Shown one piece after another: positions 17,037 through 26,214 of a stretch of 64,000 bases of DNA; within the stretch, counting starts at the first letter, position 1; each line of letters opens with the position of its first letter. The notes beneath the pieces were generated by a model. The model ran no database searches, was not told where the DNA came from, and was given only the letters and a program-made list of their open reading frames with translations. The DNA is from Bog-473 sp963719485. GTDB taxonomy: Bacteria > Actinomycetota > Acidimicrobiia > Acidimicrobiales > RAAP-2. The stretch is taken from NCBI GenBank assembly GCA_963719485.1, contig OY970387.1, positions 248,001-312,000 on the forward strand. The letters are read 5' to 3'. The position numbers and the translations under genes were made by a program.

Positions 17037-18229
17037 TGGGTTCGCACGGCGTCCGCGACAAGGTGGCCATCGTCGGCATGGGCTGCACGAAGTTCGCCGA
17101 GCTCTGGGACAAGGGCCTCGATGACCTGATCGTCGACGCCAGCACGGAGGCCTTCGCCTCGGCCGGCGTGACCAAGGAGGCCGTCGACGCCTACTGGTTC
17201 GGGACGGCCCAGAGCGGGATGAGCGGCATCACGCTGGCCCGTCCGCTGCAGCTGCGCAACAAGCCGGTCACGCGGGTGGAGAACTACTGCACCACCGGCT
17301 CCGAGGCATTGCGCGGAGCCGTCTACGCGGTGGCGTCCGGCGCCTACGACGTGGCCATGGCGGTCGGCGCGGAGAAGGTGAAGGACAGCGGGTATCAGGG
17401 CCTCAACGCCATGAACCCGCCCGGTGACGGGACGGCCCGCACGCTCACGGCGGCGGCGATGTTCTCCATGGTGGCCCCGGCCTACGGGCAGAAATACGGC
17501 GTGGACGACGAGACCATGGCCGACGTGCTGGCGTCCATTGCCGTGAAGAACCACTACAACGGCGCCCGCAATCCCCGCGCCCAGTTCCGCCGCGAGATCA
17601 CCAAGGAGACCGCGCTGGGGTCCCCCCGGCTGGCGGGCACCCTCGGCGTGTTCGACTGTGCCGGCGTAGCCGACGGGGCGGCGGCGGCGATTGTGGTGCG
17701 CGCCGAGGACGCGCTGAAGTACACCGACAAGCCGATCTACATCAAGGCGCTGTCGTTCGCCGCGGGGAGCGGTTCCGGTCTCATCGACCCGGGTTACGAC
17801 TACACGCATTTCCCCGAGTGCGAGGCCGCCGCGGCGGACGCCTACGCGCAGGCCGGCATCACCGATCCGCGGCGACAGCTCGCCATGGCGGAGGTGCACG
17901 ACTGCTTCACGCCGACCGAGCTCGTGCTCATGGAGGACCTGGGCTTCGCCCCGCGGGGGACGGCGTGGAAAGAGGTCCTGGCCGGCACGTTCAACCTGGA
18001 CGGCGACCTGCCGATCAACCCCGACGGCGGGTTGAAGTCCTTCGGGCACCCGGTGGGGGCGTCGGGTCTGCGCATGTTCTTCGAGTGCTGGCTGCAGATG
18101 CGGGGCGAAGCGCCGGCTGACCGGCAGATCGCGACGACCGACCGCGGCCTGGCCATGACGCACAACCTCGGTGGCTACCCCGGCGAGATGGTGTCGTTCG
18201 TCTCTGTGGTCGGTTCCCAGCTCGGCTGA
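17036..18229 (+). CDS. Thiolase / acetyl-CoA acetyltransferase (SCP2-thiolase type)
   Basis: This 397-residue thiolase-fold protein has the nucleophilic Cys in ENYCTTGSEAL at about residue 86, the HDCFT motif near residue 289 and the C-terminal loop SFGHPVGASGLR. GGGAGGAGAG precedes ATG 17036, which overlaps the stop of the HMGCS-like gene. Relatives include SCP2-type thiolases and the acyltransferase subunits that work with DUF35 OB-fold proteins in steroid side-chain and phloroglucinol pathways. It likely supplies the active-site Cys of a complex with the upstream protein. Whether it runs in the condensing or cleaving direction is not visible in the sequence. Confidence 0.88.
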   Translation: MGSHGVRDKVAIVGMGCTKFAELWDKGLDDLIVDASTEAFASAGVTKEAVDAYWFGTAQSGMSGITLARPLQLRNKPVTRVENYCTTGSEALRGAVYAVASGAYDVAMAVGAEKVKDSGYQGLNAMNPPGDGTARTLTAAAMFSMVAPAYGQKYGVDDETMADVLASIAVKNHYNGARNPRAQFRREITKETALGSPRLAGTLGVFDCAGVADGAAAAIVVRAEDALKYTDKPIYIKALSFAAGSGSGLIDPGYDYTHFPECEAAAADAYAQAGITDPRRQLAMAEVHDCFTPTELVLMEDLGFAPRGTAWKEVLAGTFNLDGDLPINPDGGLKSFGHPVGASGLRMFFECWLQMRGEAPADRQIATTDRGLAMTHNLGGYPGEMVSFVSVVGSQLG

Positions 18230-18245
18230 GCAGGCGGCCGCTCCG

Positions 18246-19469
18246 TCACTGCACCACCTTGGCCAACTCGATGTCCGGGTCGCGGAGGCGGCTGACGTCG
18301 ACCGGTCGCTGTTCCGCCACCAGTTCGGCGATCGGGTCGGCCATGTCCCACGTGTTCACGGCCATGCCCGCGAGCAGCCGGTCGCCCTTCAGCCAGAAGG
18401 CGATGAATTCCCGCGTACCGGGATCGCCCCGATAGACGACGTTGTCCCAGTCGACGGCGTAACCGGAGTACTCCATGCCGACGTCGTACTGGTCGGAGAA
18501 GAAGTAGGGGATCTTCTCGTACGGCGTGGGCATGCCGAGCATGTTCTTGGCGGCCACCGGACCCTGGTTGAGCGCCGCCGACCAGTGCTCCAACCGGATC
18601 CGCGCGTTGAGGACCGGATGCCAGGCGTTGGCCAGATCGCCGGCGGCGAAGACCCCGGGGACGCTCGATTGGAGGTATTCGTCGGTCACGACCCCGTTCT
18701 CCAATTTGAGCCCTGCGCCCTCCGCCAACGCAATCCGCGGCGTCACCCCCACACCCACGACGATCAGATCACCCCCAACCACGGTGTCGTCGTCCAGGAG
18801 GACCGCGTCGGCCCGCGGGGAACCCCGCAGTTCTGCCACCCCGCTCCCGAAGTGCCACTCCACCCCGTGATCGACATGGACGTCGCGGTAGAAGGCGCCG
18901 AGCTCGGGCCCGAGGACGCGCTCGAGGGGCAGGTTGGCTGTCTCCACCACGGCGACCTCCGCGCCCAGCTGACGGGCCGACGCCGCGACTTCACATCCGA
19001 TCCAGCCGGCGCCGATGACCACGACCCGGTTGGCTTCGCGGATGGCGGACCGCAGACGGTCGGAATCGGCCACCGTGCGCAGATACAGGATGCCCTCGAG
19101 ATCGGACCCCTGCACCGCCAGACGCCGGGGTTCCGCTCCCGTGGCGAGGAGCACCGCGTCGTACGCGAGATGCTCCCCCGACGCCAGCACGACCTCTCGG
19201 TTCTTGGCGTCGAGCGATTGCACGTGGGTCGACGTGCGGAGATCGATGTCGTGCTTCTCGTAGTAGTCCTCGTCGTGAACGAAGACCGCGTCGAGTCCCG
19301 CCTTGCCCTGCAGGTACTCCTTCGAGAGGGGCGGCCGCTCGTACGGCCGCACTGGTTCGTCGCCCAGCAGGATCACCTTGCCCGTGAAGCCCTCGTCGCG
19401 GAGTGTCTGCGCGGCCTTGGCTCCCGTCAGGCTGGCGCCGACAATGATGAAGGTACGGGTGTCGGCCAT
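18246..19469 (-). CDS. NAD(P)H:ferredoxin reductase, FAD-dependent
   Basis: A 407-residue FAD/NAD(P) two-dinucleotide-fold reductase. The FAD loop is FIIVGASLTGAKAAQTL at the N-terminus, the NAD(P) loop VVVIGAGWIGCEVAASA is near residue 150, and GVFAAGDLAN marks the FAD ribityl site. PYERPPLSKEYLQG is typical of rhodocoxin and putidaredoxin reductase-like proteins that pass electrons to a [2Fe-2S] ferredoxin for P450s or Rieske oxygenases. No ferredoxin gene is adjacent. A Rieske oxygenase is encoded 12 kb away, but a link is unproven. The gene converges with the thiolase gene. Confidence 0.88.
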   Translation of the reverse strand: MADTRTFIIVGASLTGAKAAQTLRDEGFTGKVILLGDEPVRPYERPPLSKEYLQGKAGLDAVFVHDEDYYEKHDIDLRTSTHVQSLDAKNREVVLASGEHLAYDAVLLATGAEPRRLAVQGSDLEGILYLRTVADSDRLRSAIREANRVVVIGAGWIGCEVAASARQLGAEVAVVETANLPLERVLGPELGAFYRDVHVDHGVEWHFGSGVAELRGSPRADAVLLDDDTVVGGDLIVVGVGVTPRIALAEGAGLKLENGVVTDEYLQSSVPGVFAAGDLANAWHPVLNARIRLEHWSAALNQGPVAAKNMLGMPTPYEKIPYFFSDQYDVGMEYSGYAVDWDNVVYRGDPGTREFIAFWLKGDRLLAGMAVNTWDMADPIAELVAEQRPVDVSRLRDPDIELAKVVQ

Positions 19470-19614
19470 GTGACCTTCTCTCGATTGGACCGGACCAGCG
19501 TCCAGGCGAGCTCCCCCTCCACCCCCGGTGCGGGCGAAGGCCGAATTCGAGTGCGCCTGTGTTCTAAAGGATGGTGATACCGACTCTAGAAGCGCACCGC
19601 GCGTTTGTCACGGG

Positions 19615-20736
19615 TCAGTCCAACAGCTGGGCGAGGGGTGTGAAGGCCATGCCATGGGCGTCGGCCACCGGCTTGTAGACGACCTGACCGTCCGCCACGT
19701 TCACACCTTCGGCCAGCGCAGGGTTGGCCCGTACTGCCCGCTTCCACCCCTGGTTGGCGATGTCGAGCGTGTAGGGCAGGGTGGCGTTGGCCAGCGCGTG
19801 GGTCGACGTGTGCGGGACCGCACCGGGCATGTTGGCCACGCAGTAGAAGATCGAGCCGTGCACCTCGAAGGTCGGATTCGAGTGCGTCGTGGGGCGGGTC
19901 GACTCGAAGCACCCGCCCTGATCAACCGCGATGTCGACGAGGACCGAGCCGTGCCGCATCTGCTCGACCAGCGCGTCGGAGACGAGGCGCGGTGCCCGAG
20001 CGCCGACCACGAGCACGGCGCCGATCACGATGTCGGCCTCGAGACAGACCTCCTCAATGGCATGCTCGGAGGAGGCGATGGTCTCGAGCTCGCCGCGGAA
20101 ATGGTGGTCGACCTCGCGCAGGCGATCGAGGTTGCGGTCGAGGATGAACACTTCCGAGTGCATGCCCACGGCGATGGTGGCGGCGGCGAAGCCGGCCACA
20201 CCGGCACCGATGACGACGACGCGGGCGCAGCGCACGCCGGGGACGCCAGAGACGAGGACACCGCGGCCGCCGCCGGGTCGCATGAGGTGATGCGCGCCCA
20301 TGAGCGGCGCCATCCGCCCTGCGACCTCGCTCATGGGCGCCAGCAGGGGCAGCGAGTTGTCCTCCTGGCGCACGGTCTCGTAGGCGATGGCCACGTTGCC
20401 GGCGGCGACGAGCGCATCGGTGCACTCGCGTGAGGCGGCCAGGTGCAGGTAAGTGAAGAGCGTCTGGTCCTTCCGGATGCCCAGGAGTGGGAACTCCTGG
20501 GCGATGGGCTCCTTCACCTTGCAGATCAGGTCGGCCGCCGCCCACACCTCCTCGGCGGAATCGAGGATCTTCGCCCCGGTGCGGACGAAGTCGGCGTCGG
20601 GCATGGACGAGCCGTCACCCGCGCCCCTCTGGACGCAGACCATGTGGCCGGCCGACGTGAGCTCGCGCACGCCGGCCGGCGTGAGCGCGACCCGCCACTC
20701 GTCGGTCTTCACCTCACTGGGGACCCCGATGATCAT
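19615..20736 (-). CDS. ald: Alanine dehydrogenase
   Basis: This 373-residue protein matches L-alanine dehydrogenase in length and motifs: MIIGVPSEVKTDEWRVALTP at the N-terminus, KVKEPI and YLHLAA with the active-site Lys and His, and VVVIGAGVAGFAAATIA as the NAD loop. It interconverts alanine with pyruvate and ammonia. It starts 3 bp after the aldehyde dehydrogenase stop, so it is in the same operon. Alanine would be the product of a pyruvate-dependent aminotransferase such as the one encoded at 22887, so Ald could regenerate pyruvate. In mycobacteria ald is controlled by an Lrp/AsnC protein, and one is encoded divergently here. Confidence 0.93.
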   Translation of the reverse strand: MIIGVPSEVKTDEWRVALTPAGVRELTSAGHMVCVQRGAGDGSSMPDADFVRTGAKILDSAEEVWAAADLICKVKEPIAQEFPLLGIRKDQTLFTYLHLAASRECTDALVAAGNVAIAYETVRQEDNSLPLLAPMSEVAGRMAPLMGAHHLMRPGGGRGVLVSGVPGVRCARVVVIGAGVAGFAAATIAVGMHSEVFILDRNLDRLREVDHHFRGELETIASSEHAIEEVCLEADIVIGAVLVVGARAPRLVSDALVEQMRHGSVLVDIAVDQGGCFESTRPTTHSNPTFEVHGSIFYCVANMPGAVPHTSTHALANATLPYTLDIANQGWKRAVRANPALAEGVNVADGQVVYKPVADAHGMAFTPLAQLLD

Positions 20737-20739
20737 GGG

Positions 20740-22167
20740 CTACTCCTCGATGTTGCTCATCACGTGCTTGATGCGCGTGTAGTCCTCGAACCCGTACGTC
20801 GAGAGGTCCTTGCCGTACCCCGACCGCTTGAACCCGCCGTGCGGCATCTCGGCCACCAGCGGGATGTGTGTGTTGATCCAGACGCAGCCGAAGTCGAGGT
20901 CGCGCGCCATGCGCATGGCCCGGCCGTGGTCGCGCGTCCACACCGACGAGGCCAGGCCGTAGTCCACCCCGTTGGCCCACTGGAGCGCCTCGGCCTCGTC
21001 ACTGAACTCCTGCACCGTGATGACCGGGCCGAAGACCTCGGACTGCACCATCTCGTCGTCCTGGCGCAGGCCGGCGACAACGGTCGGCGCGAAGCAGTAG
21101 CCGCGCTCGCCCACCTGGGCGCCGCCCGCGACCACCGACGCGTGCGCCGGCGTGCGCTCCAGGAAGCCCCGCACGCGCTCGAGCTGGTTGACGTTGTTGA
21201 GCGGTCCGTAGTCCGCGTCCTCGTTGTCGGTGCCGCCGACCGTCGTCCCTTCGGCCTGCTCGACCAGGGCGGCGAGGAGGTCTTCGTGCACCCGCGGTCC
21301 CGCCAGCACGCGGGTGGCGGCCGTGCAGTCCTGCCCCGCGTTGAAGTAGCCCGCGCCGGCGATGCCTTCGGCCGCCGCAGCGGGATCGGCGTCGTCGAAC
21401 ACGATGACCGGAGCCTTGCCGCCCAATTCCAGGTGGATCCGCTTGAGGGTGGGGGCCGCCGCCGCCGCGACCTCCATGCCGGCGCGCACCGAGCCCGTCA
21501 CCGACACCATCGCCGGCGTGTCGTGCACCACCAGGGCCCGGCCGGTGTCGCGGTCGCCGCAGACCACGTTGAAGACGCCGGGTGGGAGGTGCTCGGCCAT
21601 GATCTCGGCCATCAGCAGCGCCGTGACGGGGGTGGTGTCCGAAGGCTTGAGCACCATGGTGTTCCCCGCCGCCAGCGCGGGGGCGAACTTCCACACCGCC
21701 ATCATCATGGGGTAGTTCCACGGCGTGACGGCGCCGCAGACACCGATCGGCTCGCGCCGCACGAACGACGTGTGGCCAGCCATGTACTCGGCCGCACCCA
21801 GGCCCTGGAGGTGGCGGGCGGCGCCGGCGAAGAACCGGATCTGGTCGACCATCGGCGGGATCTCCTCGTCCATGGTCAGCTGGAAGGGCTTGCCGGTGTT
21901 CTCGGACTCGGCCCGGACCAGGTCCTCGGCCCTCGCTTCCAGGGCGTCGGCGATGCGGATGAGCGCCAGGCTGCGCTCCGACGGCGTGGTGCGCTTCCAG
22001 GAGGTGAAGGCCTCCGCCGCCACCCGGAGGGCGTGGTCGATGTCGGCCGCCCCCGAGACGGGTGCCTCCGCGAAAGGCTCGCCGGTGCTCGGATCGATCA
22101 GGGGTGCGCTGGGCCCGTCCTCGGCGTCCCGGTAGGCGCCTCCGACGAAGTTCTGCAGCTTGCGCAT
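20740..22167 (-). CDS. Aldehyde dehydrogenase, aminobutyraldehyde/betaine-aldehyde type
   Basis: A 475-residue NAD-dependent aldehyde dehydrogenase with TPWNYPMMM, the general-base Glu in LELGGKAP and the catalytic Cys in GQDCTAATR at about residue 275. The N-terminal FVGGAYRDA segment and overall sequence fit gamma-aminobutyraldehyde and betaine aldehyde dehydrogenases. AAAGGAGCC precedes ATG 22167. It is the first gene of an operon with ald and is divergent from the Lrp regulator. With the aminotransferase and amine oxidase across the promoter it could turn putrescine, via 4-aminobutyraldehyde, into GABA. Substrate assignment is by context only. Confidence 0.88.
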   Translation of the reverse strand: MRKLQNFVGGAYRDAEDGPSAPLIDPSTGEPFAEAPVSGAADIDHALRVAAEAFTSWKRTTPSERSLALIRIADALEARAEDLVRAESENTGKPFQLTMDEEIPPMVDQIRFFAGAARHLQGLGAAEYMAGHTSFVRREPIGVCGAVTPWNYPMMMAVWKFAPALAAGNTMVLKPSDTTPVTALLMAEIMAEHLPPGVFNVVCGDRDTGRALVVHDTPAMVSVTGSVRAGMEVAAAAAPTLKRIHLELGGKAPVIVFDDADPAAAAEGIAGAGYFNAGQDCTAATRVLAGPRVHEDLLAALVEQAEGTTVGGTDNEDADYGPLNNVNQLERVRGFLERTPAHASVVAGGAQVGERGYCFAPTVVAGLRQDDEMVQSEVFGPVITVQEFSDEAEALQWANGVDYGLASSVWTRDHGRAMRMARDLDFGCVWINTHIPLVAEMPHGGFKRSGYGKDLSTYGFEDYTRIKHVMSNIEE

Positions 22168-22269
22168 GCGGCTCCTTTCCTCACCCGGCCCGTTGGCTAC
22201 AGGATCACAGATGATTACCCTGCCAACAAGCGTTTCCGCAATATTTGGACCGCAATGTGACGAATCTGC

Positions 22270-22297
22270 TTGACTGGGGTCCTAAAGATGACACAAT
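22270..22297 (+). promoter_or_regulatory. Putative promoter of the Lrp gene
   Basis: TTGACT (22270-22275) and CACAAT (22292-22297) are 16 bp apart in the AT-richer divergent region between the aldehyde dehydrogenase (minus) and the Lrp regulator (plus). Lrp-type proteins often autoregulate from such a place. No clear Lrp dyad was identified. Confidence 0.4.
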
Positions 22298-22348
22298 TCT
22301 GCAGAACGGGGCTCGCCCCCCGGGGCCAGAACCAAAGCGAGGTGTGAC

Positions 22349-22858
22349 ATGCCCGACGCCGATGAGTCGGTGCAGGGGGGGCTCCAGAACGACCAGGCGC
22401 AGATGACGAGCGCGCTGCTCGATGCGCCGAACCGGGCCATCATCGAGGCCCTCCAGCGCGACGGGCGCCAGCCCTACGGGGCAATCGCCGAGGCGGTGGG
22501 CCTGTCCGAGGCAGCCGTTCGCCGGCGTGTCCAGCGCCTGCGCGAGTCCGGGATCATGCAGATCGTGGCGGTCACCGACCCGCTGCAGCTCGGCTTCACC
22601 CGCCAGGCCATGGTGGGGATCTCGGTGGAAGGGGACGTGCGCCAGGTGGCCGAGAAGCTCTCCGCCATGCAGGAGGTCGACTACGTGGTGATGTGCGCGG
22701 GGTCGTTCGACATCCTGGCCGAGATCGTCTGCGAGGACGACGAGCGCCTGCTGCACGTGCTCAACGACTCCGTGCGCTCCATCCCGGGCGTGCGCGCCAC
22801 GGAGACTTTCCTGTACCTGAAGCTGGCCAAGCAGACCTACACCTGGGGCACGCGATGA
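22349..22858 (+). CDS. Lrp/AsnC family transcriptional regulator
   Basis: This 169-residue protein has the N-terminal helix-turn-helix of the family (NRAIIEALQRDGRQPYGAIA, EAAVRRRVQRLRESGI) and a C-terminal RAM ligand-binding domain (AMVGISVEGD, VDYVVMCAGSFDILAEI). GAGGTG lies before ATG 22349. It is divergent from the aldehyde dehydrogenase-ald operon and directly upstream of the aminotransferase, so it is the likely local regulator of both arms. Lrp/AsnC proteins usually respond to amino acids. An amino-acid or amine effector is inferred, not visible. Confidence 0.92.
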   Translation: MPDADESVQGGLQNDQAQMTSALLDAPNRAIIEALQRDGRQPYGAIAEAVGLSEAAVRRRVQRLRESGIMQIVAVTDPLQLGFTRQAMVGISVEGDVRQVAEKLSAMQEVDYVVMCAGSFDILAEIVCEDDERLLHVLNDSVRSIPGVRATETFLYLKLAKQTYTWGTR

Positions 22859-22886
22859 GCGGCCCCTCTGATGTATCGGAGGACCG

Positions 22887-24335
22887 ATGAGCACGAAGAA
22901 CAGAGCACGAGCCGGCTGGGGGGCGGAGTCCAACGTGAGCGAGGAGCCGCCACAGCCGTCGATCACGACCAGCGAGACACCGGATCTGAGCGACCAGGCG
23001 AAGCGCAACCTCTGGATGCACTTCAGCCGGATGGGCTCCTACGTGGACCACGAGGTCCCGGTCATCGTCCGCGGCGAGGGCGCCTACGTATGGGACCAGC
23101 ACGGGAAGCGCTACCTCGACGGCCTGGCCGGGCTGTTCACGTCGCAGCTCGGCCACGGGCGCACGGAGCTGGCCGAGGCCGGCGCCAAGCAGGCGGGCAC
23201 GCTGGCCTACTTCCCGCTTTGGACCTACGCCCACCCCCGCGCCATCGAACTGGCGGAGCGGGTGGCGAGCTACGCGCCCGGCGACCTCAACCGCGTCTTC
23301 TTCACCACCGGCGGTTCCGAGGCGGTGGAGTCGGCCTGGAAGCTGGCCCGCCAGTACTTCGGCATGATCGGGCAGCCGCAGCGGACGAAGGTGATCAGCC
23401 GTTCCATCGCCTACCACGGCACCTCCATGGGCGCGCTCTCCATCACCGGCATCCCGGAGCTGCGCACGCCGTTCGAGCCGCTCGTCCCCGGTGCGATCAA
23501 GGTGCCCAACACGAACTTCTACCGCGCCGAGCTGTTCGCCGACGACGAGGTCGCGTTCGGCCGGTGGGCCGCCGACGAGATCGAGCGGGCCATCGAGCGG
23601 GAGGGCTCCGACACCGTGGCGGCGGTGTTCCTCGAGCCGGTGCAGAACGCCGGCGGCTGCTTCCCACCTCCCCCGGGCTACTTCGAGCGCGTACGCGAGA
23701 TCTGCGACCGTCATGGCGTCCTGCTGGTGTCCGACGAGGTAATCTGCGCGTTCGGGCGTCTCGGCGATTGGTTCGGCGCTCTGCGTTACGGGTACCAGCC
23801 CGACATCATCACCGTGGCCAAGGGCCTGACGTCGGGCTATGCGCCCCTGGGCGCCATGATCGCCTCGGACCAGCTGATGGAGCCCTTCCTTCGGCCGGGG
23901 GCGTCGTTCCTGCACGGGTTCACGTTCGCCGGGCACCCGGTCAGCTGCGCGGTGGCCCTGGCCAACCTGGACGTCTTCGAGGGCGAGCAGATCCTGCAGC
24001 ACGTGCGGACGATGGAACCGGCCTTCCGCAGCGCGCTCGACGGCCTCATGGACCTGCCGATCGTGGGCAACGTGCGCGGCGCGGGCTTCTTCTACGGTAT
24101 CGAGCTCGTCAAGGACAAGGAGACCCGACTCTCCTTCGACGACGACGAGTCCGAGCGCCTGTTGCGCGGGTTCCTCTCCGGCGCGCTCTTCGAAGCCGGC
24201 CTCATCTGCCGCGCCGACGACCGCGGCGATCCGGTGGTGCAGCTGTCCCCGCCGCTGATCTGCGGCGAGGAGGAGTTCGCCTTCATCGCCGCCACGCTGC
24301 GCGAGGTGCTGACCGAGGCGTGGCGCCGGCTGTAG
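22887..24335 (+). CDS. Class III PLP aminotransferase (putrescine/omega-amino acid type)
   Basis: A 482-residue fold-type I aminotransferase of subgroup III. The PLP loop is TTGGSEAVESAWKLARQYF, the Asp that holds the pyridine nitrogen is in LVSDEVICAFGR, and the Schiff-base Lys is in TVAKGLTSGYAPLG at about residue 311. It resembles the putrescine and omega-amino acid:pyruvate aminotransferases of actinobacteria. The product aldehyde would feed the divergently encoded aldehyde dehydrogenase, and alanine the alanine dehydrogenase. It follows the Lrp gene by 28 bp and overlaps the FAD oxidoreductase frame by 16 bp. The exact amine is not certain. Confidence 0.88.
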   Translation: MSTKNRARAGWGAESNVSEEPPQPSITTSETPDLSDQAKRNLWMHFSRMGSYVDHEVPVIVRGEGAYVWDQHGKRYLDGLAGLFTSQLGHGRTELAEAGAKQAGTLAYFPLWTYAHPRAIELAERVASYAPGDLNRVFFTTGGSEAVESAWKLARQYFGMIGQPQRTKVISRSIAYHGTSMGALSITGIPELRTPFEPLVPGAIKVPNTNFYRAELFADDEVAFGRWAADEIERAIEREGSDTVAAVFLEPVQNAGGCFPPPPGYFERVREICDRHGVLLVSDEVICAFGRLGDWFGALRYGYQPDIITVAKGLTSGYAPLGAMIASDQLMEPFLRPGASFLHGFTFAGHPVSCAVALANLDVFEGEQILQHVRTMEPAFRSALDGLMDLPIVGNVRGAGFFYGIELVKDKETRLSFDDDESERLLRGFLSGALFEAGLICRADDRGDPVVQLSPPLICGEEEFAFIAATLREVLTEAWRRL

Positions 24336-25741
24336 CGCCGGCAGCCGCATCGGGCTACCAACGCCTCTCGCTCTGGTGGGAGGCCATCGGGGTCCCGTTG
24401 CCGCCGCGCCCGGCGCTCACCGAGGACCTCGACGTCGACGTCTGCCTCGTCGGCGCCGGGTTCACCGGACTCTGGACGGCGCTCGCGCTGGCGGAGGCCG
24501 ACCCGACGATGCGCATCGCGGTGCTCGAGCGCGAGGTCGCCGGCTTCGGGGCCTCGGGCCGCAACGGAGGCTGGTGCTCGGCGCTCTTCGCCACCTCGGA
24601 CGCGGCGCTGGTCCGCCAGCACGGGCTCGAGGCCATGCGGGCGATGCGGCGGGCCATGCAGGAGACCGTCGACGTCGTCGGCGCCAGCGCGGCGCGCGAG
24701 GGCATCGACTGCCAATTCGCCAAGGGCGGCTCGGTGGACCTGGTGCGCAGCGAGGCCCAGCGGGCGCGGGCACTGGCCGAGCTCGAGGAGGAGCGCGCGC
24801 TCGGCTTCGGCGAAGACGACGTGCGCTGGCTCGGGCCCGACGAGGCAGACGCGATCATCGGTGCCGCCGGGGTCCTCGGCGCGACGTTCACGCCGCACTG
24901 CGCGGCACTGCAGCCGGCGCTGTTGGCGCGGGGGCTGGCCGACGCGGTCGAGCGGCACGGGGTACGGCTCTACGAGCACACGGAGGTGCTCGACATCCGA
25001 GCCGGGGAGGCGGGCGACCGCCCGTCGGTGGTCACCCGCGGCGGCACCGTGCGGGCGGAGTTCGTGGTGCGGGCCACCGAGGCCTGGACGCCGACCCTGC
25101 CCGGCCTCGAGCGGGCGATCGTCCCGGTGTACTCCCTCATGGTGGCGACCGAGCCTCTCCACGCGGACTTCTGGGCCCGGGCGGGACTGGAGGGCCGGGC
25201 GACCTTCGCCGACCACCGCCACATGATCATCTACGGGCAGCGCACCGCGGACGACCGGATCGCCTTCGGGGGGCGGGGGGCGCCGTACCACTACGGGTCG
25301 ACCGTGCGCCCCGCCTTCGACAGCGAGCCGGCGGTCCACGCCCTGTTGCGCCAGACCCTGGCCGAGCTCTTCCCCGAGGTGGCCGAGGCCCGCTTCACCC
25401 ACGCCTGGGGCGGCCCGCTCGGCATCCCGCGGGACTGGCACTCCTCGGTCGGACTCGACCGCGCCACCGGACTGGCCTGGGCCGGCGGGTACGTCGGCGA
25501 CGGCGTGGCGACGACCAACCTGGCCGGGCGCACGCTGGCCGACCTGATCACCGGGGCCGACACACCGCTGACCCGGCTCCCCTGGGTGGGCCACGTCTCC
25601 CCGCGCTGGGAGCCCGAGCCACTGCGCTGGCTCGGTGTCAACGCCGGGCTGTGGACGATGAAGCTGGCCGACCGCAGCGAGAGCCGGCGCGGGCGCCCCA
25701 GCCGGCTGGCCGGCGCCATGGGGCGGCTCCTCGGCCAGTGA
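24320..25741 (+). CDS. FAD-dependent amine oxidoreductase (DAO family, PuuB-like)
   Basis: The real start is probably GTG 24320, which overlaps the aminotransferase end by 16 bp and has GAGGTG upstream; the same frame is open much further 5' only as a shadow. The 473-residue protein has the FAD loop VCLVGAGFTGLWTALALAE near residue 40, GASGRNGGW, and C-terminal GYVGDGVATTNLAGRTLADL. This fits the DAO family, which includes gamma-glutamylputrescine oxidase and other amine or amino-acid oxidases. Together with the aminotransferase it may offer a second route from the amine to the aldehyde. Electrons would go to oxygen or an acceptor. Substrate inferred from context. Confidence 0.83.
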   Translation: MAPAVAPAAASGYQRLSLWWEAIGVPLPPRPALTEDLDVDVCLVGAGFTGLWTALALAEADPTMRIAVLEREVAGFGASGRNGGWCSALFATSDAALVRQHGLEAMRAMRRAMQETVDVVGASAAREGIDCQFAKGGSVDLVRSEAQRARALAELEEERALGFGEDDVRWLGPDEADAIIGAAGVLGATFTPHCAALQPALLARGLADAVERHGVRLYEHTEVLDIRAGEAGDRPSVVTRGGTVRAEFVVRATEAWTPTLPGLERAIVPVYSLMVATEPLHADFWARAGLEGRATFADHRHMIIYGQRTADDRIAFGGRGAPYHYGSTVRPAFDSEPAVHALLRQTLAELFPEVAEARFTHAWGGPLGIPRDWHSSVGLDRATGLAWAGGYVGDGVATTNLAGRTLADLITGADTPLTRLPWVGHVSPRWEPEPLRWLGVNAGLWTMKLADRSESRRGRPSRLAGAMGRLLGQ

Positions 25742-25761
25742 TCGGTGCCACAATCTCGTCC

Positions 25762-26214
25762 ATGCAGGAGACGGCGGCCGAGGCGATCACCAAGCTGATC
25801 TACACCTACGCCGAGCGGATCGACGCAGGCGACTTCGCCGGGGTGGCCGAGATTTTTGCAGATGCCACCCTGACCTTCGAGGGGTTCGGCGACGCGGTGG
25901 CGGGCCGCGAGGCCATTGAGGCACTCTACGCGCGGACGACGCGACGCTACGACGACGGGACACCGCGCACCAAGCATGTGATGACGAACGTCATGGTCGA
26001 CGTGGCCGACGACGGCGACACCGCGTCGAGCCGTTCGTACTTCACCGTGCTCCAGGCGGTCCCCGGCGAACTGTCGCTGCAGCCGGTCATCGCCGGCCGC
26101 TACCGGCACACCTACACACGAGCCGACGGCCGCTGGCGCGTCGCCACCATGCACATCATCATCGATCTCATGGGCGACCTCGGCCACCACATGCTCTTCG
26201 ACCTGGCGCCATGA
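25762..26214 (+). CDS. SnoaL-like (NTF2-fold) protein
   Basis: A 150-residue single-domain NTF2-like protein: ITKLIYTYAERIDAGDFAGVAEIFAD is the usual first helix pair, followed by GREAIEALYARTTRRYDDG and a curved sheet (TKHVMTNVMVDV, RYRHTYTRADGRWRVA). ATG 25762 fits the family N-terminus; GTG 25738, overlapping the preceding stop as GTGA, is an alternative. Members include isomerases, hydroxylating enzymes and binding proteins, so function is open. It shares ATGA with the next gene and ends a tightly packed operon with the aminotransferase and oxidase. Confidence 0.8.
   Translation: MQETAAEAITKLIYTYAERIDAGDFAGVAEIFADATLTFEGFGDAVAGREAIEALYARTTRRYDDGTPRTKHVMTNVMVDVADDGDTASSRSYFTVLQAVPGELSLQPVIAGRYRHTYTRADGRWRVATMHIIIDLMGDLGHHMLFDLAP

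Noticed and set aside
20443..22260. 605-codon plus-strand frame opposite ald and aldehyde dehydrogenase
   Set aside because: Shadow frame of high-GC genes; the minus strand carries complete, conserved enzymes.
22871..24319. 956-codon frame that runs through the aminotransferase into the FAD oxidoreductase
   Set aside because: Only the part after about 24320 is protein-like; the first part is the aminotransferase gene read out of frame.
24376..25761. 612-codon frame ending in the SnoaL-like protein
   Set aside because: The N-terminal 460 codons are the FAD gene out of frame; only the last 150 residues have a fold.
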